64,000 nt of DNA from Posidonia oceanica (Eukaryota; Streptophyta; Magnoliopsida; Alismatales; Posidoniaceae). Positions 11,228 through 23,229 of the stretch are shown here, piece after piece. The notes beneath the pieces are model-generated. The model saw nothing but the letters and a program-made list of their open reading frames with translations. It was not told the DNA's origin and did no database searches. Each line of letters opens with the position of its first letter. Position 1 is the stretch's first letter. The position numbers were made by a program, and so were the translations under genes. The stretch spans positions 96,951,501-97,015,500 of the forward strand of contig JAZBRS010000026.1 in the NCBI GenBank assembly GCA_037176725.1. The letters run 5' to 3'.

Positions 11228-14200
11228 TGTAACCATGCGACCGAACGGCTCGAAAGAATGAAACGAGCTGAATCGTGGGTCACGACAAAAAGAAGTAAAA
11301 ATGGCGAAAGTTGAAGAAAAGAAAGAAACAAAATTTGGAGTCGCCACCTAGTCTATTTGCAAAGTCGGGAGACAAGGAAAACCGAAAAGATATGAAAACA
11401 AATGAAAGAAAACAAGGGATATGACACAAGGTCAATGCGGGCCAGAGATTGGGCAAGGATTCCTATTACGTAAGGGGAAGGTGTTAGGCACCCCTGTGCG
11501 CCCGAAAAATCAGTCTTTCAGGGCTAATCCGCTTATTTGTGGTTAATCTTTGCAATGTTGCAATTTCTGTACGCCCGAGGGCGATATGATATGCCATGCT
11601 TGAATTCATGCTTATGCCTTTGAAAACATGTCTCAAATGTATGCTTAAATGCCATGATGTAGGTGGGAAAATAAATATGTATCCTAGGTGTGTGCATAAT
11701 GCGAGATATCCTGTATGTAATGAGGATGACAATGCTGGAAATGGTGCAACGGAGCTAGATGCAAGGACATGGAGTTGTATGTGTGTAAGAACGTAAATGC
11801 AGGGATCTAAGTGCAATTCAGGGAAACTATAGGGGCCTAAGTGCAAAATGCCTTTATGTGCGTGCAATGCATGGTCTATGTGCAACTAAAATGGATGCAA
11901 GGGCTAAAATACAATTAGAATGAATGCGAGGGCTAGAATGCAATTATAGTAAATGTAAGGACTAATATGTGATTAAAATAAATGCATGGTGATTTGAATG
12001 ATGATTTAAATGATTAAATGCATGTAAATGGGCCTAAATGTAAATATGCAAGTTTACAAGATCTAAGTGCAATGCAAAATGATGTAAGTGCTTACTTAGA
12101 TGATAAAATGCATGAAAAATGGACCTAAATGCAATTATGCAAAGTTATTGGACTTAACTGCAAATGTTGTGAATGCCATGTGGTTGTGAAAACTATGTGA
12201 ATGAAATGCAATGGGTGAAGGACCTAAATGTAGTAACAAATGAAATGATGGCTTAAATGCTAATGCAAAATGATTCTAAAAGGATAAATTAAACAAATGA
12301 AATGCAAAATGGACTTAAATGTGATGAAACTATAATGCAAGATTAAATGCTAATGCAATGATACTCTAAAATGTAAACATAAAGGGATTGCAATGCAATG
12401 CAAAAATGCCAAATGCAAAATGGACCAAGTTGTGAGTAAACTAATGTATGGGGTTAAAATGTGAATTAAATGGAATGAATGGACCTAAATGCAAATATAA
12501 CAATATGCAAGACTAAATGTAATGTATTAAAGTTCAGAAGGAAAGCTAAATGAAATAAAACATGCATTGGACTTGTATGCAAATGTGCTAGCATGCAATA
12601 ATGGTTAAAAAGAATTAAAATCGGATGCATGGGTGAATATGTCAATATGTTGGATGAATATGCAAATATATGCAAATATGTTAAAATACATGATCTAAAA
12701 TGTAATGCCATGATATTTACAAAGGAATTAAAAGGAGATGTATGGATTTGCAAATATGATAAGAAGCATGATTTAAACATAATATAATAAAATTTGAAAG
12801 CTATTTAACAAAAGGCAAACTAAAAAGGACTTGGATGCAGTAAAAATAAAAGAAGGATTTAATAGTAAAGAAAGAAAACATAATAAACACAATATATGGA
12901 CCTACTTACAATAAAAGTAAACTAATAAAATAATAAAATAAAATAAAATTTAAAAAAACAACATACTAAAATTCTAAAAACAAGTTACACAAATAAACAG
13001 GACATACTTGTAAATAAACTAAACTAAAAGGACTAAACTGTAAAAGTTAAAATGAAAATTAAATAGAAAGCTAACCTGGACTGGACCTGCATGCAATAAA
13101 AAAATAAATTTATAGATAAAAGATAAAATAATAGAATTAAAACGAAAGTTAAATAAAAAAACATACCTGGACTGGATCTGCATGTAAATAAGCAAAGCTA
13201 CTGGACTAAAAGTTAATGTAATAAAATAAAAAAAGGAAGATTAAATGATCTCTGATACTGTGCAAGACTCAACTGCAAATAAAGTATTTTTTTGGGTTTT
13301 TTAGCAATTTAGTATGATACAAATAGAGATTTAAATGAAATCTACATTAGATTGGACTAATGAGTAAATAAAATATGTTTTTGGATTTTTTAGCAATACA
13401 TTATGGTTTAAGAATGAAATTAAATGAAACTTAACAACTGGCTGGACTTGTGTGAGAATACAACATATTTTTGGGCTTTATTTCAATGCAATATGGGTTT
13501 AGAATGAAAATAAATAAAACTTAACTATTGACTAGAGCTATGTGTAATAAAAATAAACTTAAAATAACAGAATGCAATATGTGGTAAACTTACTAAGCTA
13601 AAAACAAAATAAAAGCTAATCTAAACTAATGTAAAATAACGAAACTAAAGCTACATTGGCTGGTGCTGGCTCGCCAGTGAAGACGACCTAGACCGACGAT
13701 CCAGGGGGCAACACGGCACGAGCGGAGCTGGCGGAGGTGCGGCGAGGTGCGGTGGACAGGTGGGCGGCCTGGAACGGTGGGAGAGTGTGTTGCACCGGCG
13801 ATCAGCGCTGGGGAAGAAGGGAAGTCCGGCGAGGTGTTGGTGGCACCACAGTGCATGAAACGTTGTTCTGAAGGCATTGGGGCAAGAGGGGAGTGAGGCG
13901 AGGAAGGAGGGAGGGCTTTTCACCTATTGGAACGTGCGGGGAGGGCCGGCGATCTTGTGTGGCCACTGTGACGGTGCTGCGTGGCGGAGGGACGTCTGGA
14001 GGCGGCAGCGGCGTGCGGGAGGCTTCCGGGCGAGGTCGTGGAGGTGGAGAGCGGTGGATGGAGGCCATGGAAGCAAAGGAGAGGGGCAGTCGTGCGGTGT
14101 GGCTGAGCTCAGAGAGGATTATTGTTTTCTCTCTCTTCTATTATTCTCTTCTCTCTGCTGGCGAAGGCTATTGTAGGTGGGCTCGTGGTGGCTCCTGGAG

Positions 14201-14897
14201 GTGTGGAGGACGATGGAAGGCTGAGGGTGAGGTCCGGGGGTTCGTGTGGTGGTCGGGTCTCTCTGTGTTGGGTTTCTGTGATCTTTGTTGTGGAGTTTTT
14301 GAGGTGGATGTGCGGGCTTGGGTTCTCCGGTTGCTTGGGTATGTTCTGGGGTGCTGGGAGGAGAGAATGGGAGGTGGAGAGCGAGGCTAGAGAGGGAGTG
14401 GAGGTCCGGGTGAGTGTGTTCTTTCCTGTGTTCTAATCCTCTCCTGTTTTGGTTCGTGAGGAGTGAATAAGAACGGTGGCTGTTATGGCTAGCAGAGTGA
14501 AGGCCAAGGGGCTTGGTGGTGTAACGGCCAGGTGGGGCATTGGAGGGTCATGGCTGTTGGTGGGTGAGGCATGAGTGGGAAAGAGGAGGAAGAAGGAGGA
14601 AGGTCGTTTCACCTATTGGGAAGAGTAGAGAAAAAAGATAAAAAAAGAAAGGAAGTGGAAAAAAAGAAGAAGGAGAAAGGAAGAAAAAAGAGAAAGAGAA
14701 AAAAAGAAAAAGGGAGGAAAAAAGAAAAATAAAAAAGGAAAAGAATTGGGACTTGGGACCAAGGTTTGGGATTAGGGTTTGGGTTTGGAAGGATTTTGGT
14801 TTGGGGCTTTGAGTGGATTAGGGTTTGGGTTTGGAAGGGTTTTGGAGCCACCTGAGAAGAGACAATTAACCTGAAGCCAAAAAATGGGGTGTCTACA
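11228..14897 (-). repeat. 5' LTR of element C (3,670 bp)
   Basis: Minus-strand start TGTAGACACC at 14897 and end TTACA at 11228, giving TG...CA termini. Reading minus, it holds a CT-rich tract (14630-14720), a GC-rich part (13650-14450), an AT-rich part with the GCATTTAGGTCC-like words (about 11800-13600) and the conserved GGTGCCTAACACC block near 11480-11500. ORFs inside are not supported as genes. Confidence 0.85.
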
Positions 14898-14990
14898 CAT
14901 ACAAAGAGGAGGATGATACAGGCGAGGATGAGAATGATGAACCATCGCCTAAGTTCCGGCCCCACGACGACGATCTAGAAGGCCCCAACC
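14898..14990 (+). repeat. 93-bp duplicated A segment, right copy
   Basis: Matches 4979-5071 with four transitions. It starts immediately after the outer end of the C LTR, and A's pol frame continues from it without interruption. Confidence 0.85.
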
Positions 14991-15967
14991 TCCATGTCGA
15001 GGAGGAGACAGAGGTTGTCAGCATCGGCACTGCAGAAGAAGCCAGAGAGGTCCGCATTAGTGCCCACTTGTCGCCCCAGGCTAGAGCAGAATTCATTGCA
15101 TTCTTGAAAGAGTATGTAGATGTCTTCACCTGGAGCTATGAGGACATGGTCGGCCTCGACATCGAAGTGGTCGTGCACAACTTGCCTTTGGATCTAGACG
15201 CCAAGCCAATAAAGCAGAAGCTAAGAAGATGGCGACCGCAATGGCTGCTTAAGATCAAAGAAGAGATCATGAAGCAGCACAATGTTAACTTCCTCAAGGT
15301 CATCCTTTACCCTGAGTGGCTTACAAACATTGTGCCAGTGCGCAAGAAGGATGGCCGAGTCCACTTGTGCATCGACTATCGGGACCTGAACAAGGCGAGT
15401 CCCAAGGATGATTTCCCATTGCCGCACATTGACATCCTAGTCGATAACACTGTAGGGCACAAAATGCTCACTTTCATGGATGGCTTCTCTGGCTACAACC
15501 AAATCCGACTAGCAGAGGACATGGAGAAAACTTCCTTTATCACCCCTTGGGGTGTCTTCTGCTACCAAGTTATGCCGTTTGGGCTGAAGAATGCTGGTGC
15601 AACCTATCAAAGGGCAATGACTGCATTATTCCACGACCTCATGCACCAAGAAGTTGAGGTTTATGTGGACGATATGATTGCCAAGTCCAAAGAGTCTGAG
15701 GATCATCTCGCCTGTCTAAGGAAGCTCTTTGACCGCTTGAGGAAGTACAAGTTGCGCCTCAACCCCAGCAAATGTGTATTCGGGGTATCTTCTGGCAAGC
15801 TCCTAGGCTACATTGTTAGCCAGAGGGGGATTGAAGTGGACCTGATGAAAGCAAAAGCCATTGTAGAGATGCCACCCCCAGGACTGAAAAAGAAGTCCGA
15901 GGTCTGCTCGGACGCCTGTAGTATATCAGTCGGTTCATTGCACAACTCATGCCTATCTGCGAACTGA
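14898..15967 (+). pseudogene. Element A reverse transcriptase domain
   Basis: Frame resumes at TAC 14900 in the acidic linker, passes LRRWRPQW (about 15220) and enters RT: IVPVRKKDGRVHLCIDYRD, the fingers/palm motif YRDLNKASPKDDFPLPHID (about 15380-15435), FMDGFSGYNQI with the first palm Asp, MPFGLKNAGATYQRAM, and the catalytic YVDD at 15662-15673 (intact). LNPSKCVFGV and LLGYIVSQRGIEV complete the thumb/connection start. The domain would copy element RNA into cDNA in virus-like particles. A 1-base frame change at about 15885-15900 ends it; B is shifted at the same place. No stop lies within the RT core, unlike B. Confidence 0.88.
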
Positions 15968-16569
15968 TCTTTAAGCTTCGGAAGAAGCATGCACAAATTA
16001 ACTAGAGCAAGGAGTGCCAAGCTGCCTTGGACAAAATCAAGCAGCTTCTAATCAAGCCTCTCATCTTGGTTCCTCCCACACCGGGGAGACCTCTGCTTCT
16101 CTACCTCTCTACCATGCAGCATTCTATGGGCGCCGTCTTGGGCCAACATGACGAATCTGGTAGAAAGGAGCGCGCCATTTATTACCTAAGCAAGAAGTTC
16201 AATGATTGCGAAGCCAGGTATAGCACAATAGAGAAGACTTGCCTATCTCGCTTCTGGGCTGCACAGAAACTGAGGCACTACATGATGGCGTACCCTGTTC
16301 GGCTGCTATGTTGGCACGATCCCATCAAGTTCCTTTTCCAAAAGCTAGCCATGGTAGGCAGATGCGTCAAGTGGCAGGTGTTGTTGTCTCAGTACGACAT
16401 CACCTTCGTCACGCAACGGGCCATGAAGGGCCAGGCCATGGCAGATCAACTTACTGATTTTCCCTTGCCTGAGTACCAGCCTCTCTGGATGCAGTTCCCG
16501 GATGAGGACATCCTCTTTGCAATGGAAGACTCTGGCGAGGAGGACCTGGAAGACCTAGAGCAGTGGTAG
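15968..16569 (+). pseudogene. Element A first RNase H (Ty3-type)
   Basis: After the frame change the phase beginning near 15894 reads VRGLLGRL, TAG (15919), YISRFIAQL, then N-TAG-SKEC (16003-16005, where Ty3 elements have Trp), and PGRPLLLYLSTMQHSMGAVL, RKERAIYYLSKKF, CEARYSTIEKTCLS and LRHYMMAYPV. This is the RNase H-like domain that follows RT in Ty3/gypsy pol. The frame ends at TAG 16567-16569, where B has CAG. Confidence 0.82.
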
Positions 16570-17042
16570 TTGTACTTTGATGGCGCTATCAACAAGAAGG
16601 GTCGAGGCATAGGCGTAGTGCTGGTAACGCCGCAGGGACAGATGATCCCCTTTGCAAGGAAGCTGACCTTCAAATGCACTAATAATGAAGCAGAATATGA
16701 AGCATGCATCCTGGATTGAAGGTCGCACTCGAGCATGAGGCGCAGAAGTTGCATGTGCACAGCGATGCCATGCTAGTTATTTCCCAAGTGAATGGCGATT
16801 GGAGAACAAAGGATCCAAAGCTTGTGCCATATCACGAACATCTGCTGAAGCTGATAGAGGAGTTCGCAAGCATCTACTTCTCGTACATGAACAGGGCAAG
16901 GAACGCATACGCAGATGCGCTAGCAACCTTGGCGTCCTGGCTCAGTATACTTGAAGATCGTGTGGTGGATGTATCAGTTACCTGCATGGAGCAACCTGCG
17001 CATTGCATGAGCATAAAGGAGGCAGACCCAGTAGAAGAGTAG
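16570..17042 (+). pseudogene. Element A second RNase H (archaeal-type, Tat hallmark)
   Basis: Motifs in order: LYFDGAINKKGRGIGVVL (first Asp, about 16570-16625), NNEAEYEACIL (Glu, about 16680), HSDAMLVISQVNG (Asp, about 16760) and RNAYADALATLAS (last Asp, about 16900). A 1-base loss near 16708 shifts the frame between the second and third motifs; the rest reads in the phase of 16704. A second RNase H between the Ty3-type one and integrase is known for the plant Tat lineage. TAG at 17040-17042 sits where B has CAG. Confidence 0.83.
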
Positions 17043-18287
17043 CCTTGGTACCACGATATCAAGACCTTCCTGGAGTCTGGTAGCCACCTGGCTGGCGCCT
17101 CAGCAGCAGATAGAAGAACTTTGGCTCATTTAGCGTCAAAGTATGTGTTAGGAGAAGGGCAGCTATACAGAAGATCATACAGTCAGATGCTCCTGCACTG
17201 CTTGAGTAAAGCAGAGGCCGACACGCTCATGCTCCAAGTTCATGTAGGGACTTGTGGCCCGCATATGAATGGTGTGTTGCTGGCCAAGAAGATCATGCTC
17301 TAGGGCTATTTCTGGTCAACCATGGAGGCAGACTGTTGCCAGTTTATGCGTAAATGCCACAACTGCCAGATCCATGGTAATCTTATGCATGCTCCCTCGC
17401 AAGAATTGCACAGCATGTCCTCACCATGGCCCTTCTCCACCTGGGGGATTGATGTCATCGACGCTATACACCCTGTAGCTTCGAATGGTCATCGCTTCAT
17501 TCTGGTAGCGATAGACTACTTCACTAAGTGGGTGGAAGCAACCTCCTACAAGGCAGTCACAGCCGCGGCGACAGAGAAGTTCATCAGAAGCAACATCGTT
17601 GCCCGGTATGGGGTCCCGCATGCAATCATCTCTGATAATGGCTCGAACTTTATTGCAAAGAGGATCGAGGAGTACCTGTAGAACCTCAAGATCAAGCATC
17701 ATAGATCCTCGCCCTATCAGCCGCAGATGAATGGAGCAGTGGAGTCTGCCAACAAAAACATTGTGAAAATAATGAAGAAGATGGCAGAAACGCACAAAGA
17801 CTGGCATGATAAGCTTCCATATGCACTCTGGGCGTATAGGACATCAGTGCGGACCCCAACAGGAGCAACCCCGTACTCGCTGACGTATGGCATGGAGGCA
17901 GTGCTGCCCGTCGAAGTAGAGATCCCCTCGCTGCAGATCCTACAGGAGGCAGAGCTAGAAGAAGTAGAGTGGGTTGAGGACCGCTGTGTCCAGCTCAACC
18001 TGATTGACGAGCGCAGATTGCAAGCAATGCACAACGCTCGCTGCTACCAGAAGTGGATGGCTAGAGCATACCAAAAGAAAGTGCGGCCTAGAAGCTTTCA
18101 GCCAGGAGATCTCGTTCTGCGAGCCATCCATTTGCTAGACGGTCGAGGCAAATTCCGACCCTACTGGCATGGCCCATTTGTGGTCAAGTAGGCATTCTCA
18201 GGCGGCGCAACAATTCTTGAGGACATGGACCAGGTTGGGCAGTCAGAACCGGTCAATGCATACTACCTCAAGAAATACTATCAGTAG
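17043..18287 (+). pseudogene. Element A integrase
   Basis: One phase carries the N-terminal zinc-binding part (GPHMNGVLLAKKIM ... DCCQFMRKCHNCQIHG, about 17250-17380), the DDE core (WGIDVIDAIHP with first Asp near 17455; ARYGVPHAIISDNGSNF with second Asp near 17635; HHRSSPYQPQMNGAVESANK with Glu near 17742) and a C-terminal part (RPRSFQPGDLVLRAIH, GRGKFRPYWHGPFVVK). In-frame TAGs at 17301, 17679 and 18189 each face CAG in B. The natural end appears to be TAG 18285-18287, matching B at 34511-34513. Integrase would insert cDNA into the genome; this copy cannot make a full-length protein. Confidence 0.87.
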
Positions 18288-19567
18288 TTCATCCCTCGCC
18301 TTGCAAATCTTTCGATCCTTGTCTTGCCCTCCTTTGCATCTCCACATTCTGTACGTCCTCCTGTATCCCTTCTTGTTCTACTTCTTGCACTCGCACCCTC
18401 GCATTTGTACATCTCCATGCACCCCTTTCCTTTCAAGCATACTCTAATCAAAAAGCAAAAAAAAATCATCTTGCATTGCATTTGGCCCGATGATGAGATT
18501 GGACGTGTTTGCCTGCTCTGGAAGGAGTCTACCCTGCCTCACCTAACACCACTTAGATGTCTTAGCTAGTGAGGGAGCCACCACTCAGTGAGAACAGGCG
18601 AAATATCCAAACCCCCTAGGACTTGCACCTCCAGAGGGAGATAAAATACTAGGGTGTGAGCAAGAGTGTGAGCAAAAAATATGCGTCTGAGCATGGGCAT
18701 AAAAGAAAAGAGCAAATAGAAGGCGAAGGCAGAAGTAGGCCCTAGAGATGGAGGCATGCGGTGTAACCTCGTCCCTCCTATTTACCTTGGAGAGGAGTCG
18801 AAGTTTGCACCTAGCAAACCTACAAGTCCCGCAGGGCCTAGCCACCCCTGCCTAGCAAGCAGCTCCCCAGCTTCCAACCAGGTGCCCATTACCTCCAAGC
18901 CAGGGATAGGGGAAACCTACATGCCTATGAGGGAGCAAAAGAGCAAAAAATGAAAAGAGTAGGTGTAGGTGCTTGAGAGCTTGGCATGGAGCCTGTCCTC
19001 ACCGCACCACCACCCTCGCATTACAAATACCTCTCCCAGAGCGCCACCAACAAGTTAGGAGTTTGAGTAGAGTCCAGTGAGTCAGGGACCCCTCTCTTCC
19101 TCTGCAGCAGGCGCTAAAAGCACTCCATATGCTGAGGGCTACAGCATACCAAAAAATCATGCATACATCTACTGCACATCAATCGTAATTCCTGCATATA
19201 CCCCCGCATATCCATCATGAACCATGCATGCATGCACAGCATTAATCGTTCCCCTTCTTTTATCTTCCTGCCCTGCAAGGCTAGGCTCAGCACTGAGACA
19301 GTACTTCTATCAAGCACACGTCGACCTCTTCTGAGTTGCACTGGTCCAAGGCACCGACAAGCCATTCCCCTATGCAAGCAGAACTACCTTTGTTTGAATA
19401 TGCTTAATGCCTATGTTTTGAATGCTATCTGTTGAACATGCTAAATTGCTTTGCTAGCTTTGAAATCAGCCTCTTTATCAGCCAGTGGTTACATGCTTGT
19501 ATCTGATCTGATAAGCTACGTTACAAGTATCTGAAGCCCTACACCAGTTGCCTGCACCCTTGGCGCA
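18288..19567 (+). other. Element A spacer between integrase and ORF3
   Basis: Non-coding by inspection. Patches are conserved with B 34514-35990: the block around CTGCCTCACCTAACACCACTTAGATG / TAGTGAGGGAGCCACC (18530-18580), CCTGTCCTCACCGCACCACCACC (18995), and the CTCTGCAGCAGGCGC...CATATGCTGAGGGC stretch (19095-19140). It may carry signals for making an ORF3 transcript; no clear promoter or splice acceptor could be fixed. Confidence 0.55.
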
Positions 19568-19676
19568 ATGGCTTATCCTACTCTAGTAACCCCCATGCAT
19601 TACTCTGAGACCCTGCGCGAGTGGATTGGAAAGCTCACTGAAGTTGACCGAGAAAAGCTACGCACATGGGGCATTC
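19568..19676 (+). pseudogene. Element A ORF3, 5' part (split by element B)
   Basis: ATG at 19568 opens MAYPTLVTPMHYSETLREW..., closely matching the start of B's ORF3 at 35991. After 36 codons plus one base it is interrupted by the B insertion; allowing for the 5-bp target duplication, the phase continues at 46065. See 46065-47158 for the remainder and family discussion. Confidence 0.82.
19672..19676 (+). repeat. Target-site duplication of B, left (CATTC)
   Basis: CATTC precedes the LTR start TGTTGACACC and recurs at 46060-46064 after the terminal ACTACA. Five bases is the usual Ty3/gypsy duplication. Confidence 0.92.
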
Positions 19677-22600
19677 TGTTGACACCCCATTTTGACAGAC
19701 TTGAATCAATTGGAATCTCTTGGTGACTTCTGCATCCAAACCTAAGTCAAAACTACACATCCCTTTTCATCCTACCCTTCAAAACAAGCCTAAACTTGAC
19801 CTAAGATTATACCCCTTTTCCTAGCCAAAAACCTATCCAAAAACCATAAGAAAACTCACCATCTCCAACTTGGCAAACCTACCCAAACACTTAGAAGTTT
19901 TCAAACCAAAACCACTCCCAAACATCCTAGAAACCTAGGTAAAACTATCCTTTTTCTACACCTCAAAACCCTTCCAAAACCTTCCCAAAACTAAACCAAA
20001 ACCCTAAGTTGAACACTAGAGACCCTAGGCCACACACTCCCCAGATTTCAACTCTTTTCAAAACTTCTAACCCCTCCATTTACCCAAATTATCCTTTTCT
20101 CTCTCTTGGATTATTCTTTTCTCTCTCCTCTCTCTCTCCTGATTATCCTCCCTCTTTTTACCCCCTTCTCTCCCTTCTTCTTTCCTGTGGTGGGCCCCCC
20201 TTGTGCATCTATCTCTTCTCAATCTTATTTTCATTTTTATCTTATTTTTAGCATTTTCTTTGACTTTCAAAAAAATATTTTCTTTCAACTCCTCTTTTTC
20301 CTCCTTACTCCTCCATTTCTCCCTTTTCTTCTTCCTTTCCCTTTTCTTCTCCTTCCTTCTACTAAATCCTTAAAAAATCATTAAAACCTCTAAAACTCAG
20401 AAACAAAAGAAAAGCAAACCAAAACCCTAAAAGAAATAATTAAAAACTTAAACAAACAATTAAAAAACCAAAGCCTAACTAAATCTAACTAAAGCCAAAA
20501 ACCAAGAATGCAAGCTAAAAAATGCAAAACAAACAAAAAGAAAATGCTGTAAAATCAAGGAAAAAAACCAAAATGTAATCAAAATAGGTAAAAGTAAAAT
20601 CCTATTAAAAACAACCAAGAAAACAAATCCTAAAAGAAAGGAAACACTTAAGAAATACTAAGGCCAGTAATTAAGGAAAAAAACTTGACTTAACAATCCC
20701 CAAAAGAAAAAATTGAAAACTTAATTAAAAAATAAAAACAAACAATCAAAATTTAAGAACACCTAATTAAAAACTTAACAAGAAAACCTAACCTAAAAAA
20801 TATTAAAAGAACTTAACAAACAAAAATCAAGAAACAAATCAGAGAAGACTTAAGGAAAAAAAAACTAAAATAAAAAATCTAAAACTCACCCTAATTAATC
20901 TAAAAACAAACTTTAAAAAAATCATAATTAACATCCCAAGTACTTAACAAGAAAAACATAATTAAAAAACAATTTAAAAGACTTAACAAACATTTAAACA
21001 AAATCAAAAACAAGTTAAGACAAGGAAAACCCTAAAAACCCTAATCAAAACTAAATCTCTTTAAACCAAATTAATTAATCAAAAACAATCATTAAAAAAC
21101 TTAATCAAAGTCCTAACTTAAAACACAATCATTCTAAAAACCTTTTCTATTTTTATTTTATTTTTATCTATTCTATTTTTTCTTCTTTCTCTTCCTCTTT
21201 CCCTTCCTTCCTTTCTTCATTTCTTTCTATTTTTCTTTCTTTTCTTGCTGGGCCCGGTCCGGCCCATTGTCCCCACCACCTCTCCCTCTTCCCTTCTTTC
21301 TTTTCTTTCTTTCTTTTATTTCTCTTTTCGCGCAAAGCCTGGCCCATGCCTGCAGTTTCCTCCTTCCTCCCTCCTTCTTCTTCTTCTTCCTCAAGTTCTT
21401 CTCCCTTCCCGCACCAGCAACTCCCTCCATCCTCTTCAAAATTCGATTTCTTTCTTCCCTCCCAATCACCATCAATCCAGCTCACCTCCTTCCTCTCTCA
21501 GCTCTCAGCAGGATCGCCGAGGGGCATTCAATGCACGTCGCCTCTGGTTGTCCTCGCTGCCAGCTGCTGCTCCCGCCGGCGAAGGATTTGAATCCCCGAC
21601 GCGCTTCCACTCCTTCGGCAGCTGATAAAACCTCAGCTCTTCTCCTCCTCATCTGCTTTTGGTCATCCAAGAGAGAGCAAGCAATCCAGAGAGCATCCAG
21701 CACCCAATTCCTCTCCTTCTTCCTCCTCTGAAATAGTAACCTTCTTCTTCCTTCATCCCACTGAACCAGAGGATTCACAACCTACCAATTCACTCCCATT
21801 TCATTCCCCAAACTCCACCATCTTCCAGACCTTCACAGTCTCCCTTTCCACAACCAAATCCACCCCGAAATCACCCTGCAACCACTGAAACCAAGCCAGC
21901 AACCCAACACCTTCCTCCCCGGAATTCCTAACACCATTGCCCACAAAATCCCTCCAAACTTCTCCCAGTTATTCACTGAAACCCCACCTTTTCAACCCCC
22001 CAGAGCCTCATCTTTCATCACCACCACAGTGCAAACCCAACACTTCAAACACTTAACCCCAATTCTGTCTGAAATTCAACCCAATCCCAATCTCCTTCCT
22101 CACGCCTCCACAGACCCACTTAACCTTCCAGAAACACTCAGCAAACTTCCATTTAAAAATTGCATATAGGTCCTCTGTTTGCATTCCCAGACCATTAAGA
22201 CCACTGTTTGCTTACAAAAATTGCATTTTAGACCCTGTATATTTCAAAATTGCATGTTAATCCCCCATATGATTTCAAAACTTGTCCAAATGCACGTTTA
22301 CCTTGTAAAATTGCATTTTGAACCCTGTACTTTGCAAAATTGCACTCAGACCCTCCAGTTTTCAAGAACCTTGCATAAAAGCCCTAACTTTTCAAAATCT
22401 TTGCATTTAGACCCCTACCTTTTCAAAAATTGCACACAAGTTCCGAAGTTTTCTGAAAGATCATCCCTAGGTCTTTTCTTGCATTCTGCATGCATTGCAC
22501 TCATGCATTCTTGCATTTGGCATTCCTTGCACACACTTAAGCATTTTTAGCTCCCATTTACATGGGAGAACCTGTTGTACACGCCCCTAGGACCTCCTGT

Positions 22601-22766
22601 ACACCTAGATCCATTCTTCTCCCCTGTTCTGGCCCCTCTACATTGAAGCTGGGATATCTTCAGATCCGGCCGTTGGATCTTCTCAACCAAGCTACCTGGA
22701 TGACCCCGGCGGAGCACTCTTCAGCATGGACTAAGCAGTTTTCAGATCAGGCTTTAGATTCCCAAG

Positions 22767-23092
22767 GTAAGTCCTCCTGAACCGTTGCACAGTATTCATT
22801 TGCACACCATTTGCATTCCATGCGTTGTTTTTGCTTTCTGATTTCTCGAGCATGTAGAATAGGACTTCCACTTCTTATCTATCAACTCTGCTTCCTCTTT
22901 TCGCGTACTCCCAGTGCTTTATGTTGCGTTTCCCCTAGATTCACCACTAATTGCGACTTTCTTCCCCCTTTTCCATGATCCGATCGCATCACGAGCTCTT
23001 GGCAGCGTGCGAGATACATCGTGGGACATTTTGGTGGGAAATAGTCACAAAATAGAGGTAATCCTTCCACTTGCTTCCCTCCCCCTTTGTAG
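22767..23092 (+). other. Possible intron inside the B 5' LTR
   Basis: A consensus donor AAG/GTAAGT (GT at 22767) is followed 326 bp later by a pyrimidine-rich acceptor CCCTCCCCCTTTGTAG/GT. The 3' LTR keeps both at 44508 and 44833 with the same spacing. The A 5' LTR keeps a strong acceptor near 3430 (TTTCCCCTTTGCAG/GT) but has GAT in place of the donor GT. Confidence 0.35.
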
Positions 23093-23229
23093 GTCTTCAC
23101 ACCTACATCGTGTGGTCTTTAAATGGCACTCGTTCTCACACTTGCGCTGTTTACCTCTCCTTTGCTTCTCCTGCTCTTTTTCTTAGCATTTGCATCTGCA
23201 TGGTTTTATTGATGTTTTATTTCGCCTGC

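Larger units (their letters stand above)
5072..14897 (-). mobile_element. Element C: truncated Tat/Ogre-like retrotransposon (LTR, PBS, gag, protease, linker)
   Basis: Read on the minus strand: LTR from 14897 (TGTAGACACC) to 11228 (TTACA), a five-base spacer, an 18-base primer site, leader, gag start at 10039, zinc knuckle near 8040, protease near 6987, and the linker to the first RT residues (LRRWR.QW). It stops at 5072. Catalytic RT, RNase H, integrase and the second LTR are absent. The outer LTR end abuts CATAC, which could be the right-hand target duplication. The left junction has 2 bp of microhomology (CC, 5070-5071). Confidence 0.82.

Noticed and set aside
15885..15900. Programmed -1 frameshift between RT and RNase H
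   Set aside because: No X XXY YYZ heptamer in the right phase in either A or B; a shared A-run contraction explains it better.
20390..21130. Telomere-like CCCTAAA words in the A-rich LTR segment
   Set aside because: Only scattered AAAACCCTAA words, no tandem run; present in both B LTRs, so it is LTR sequence.
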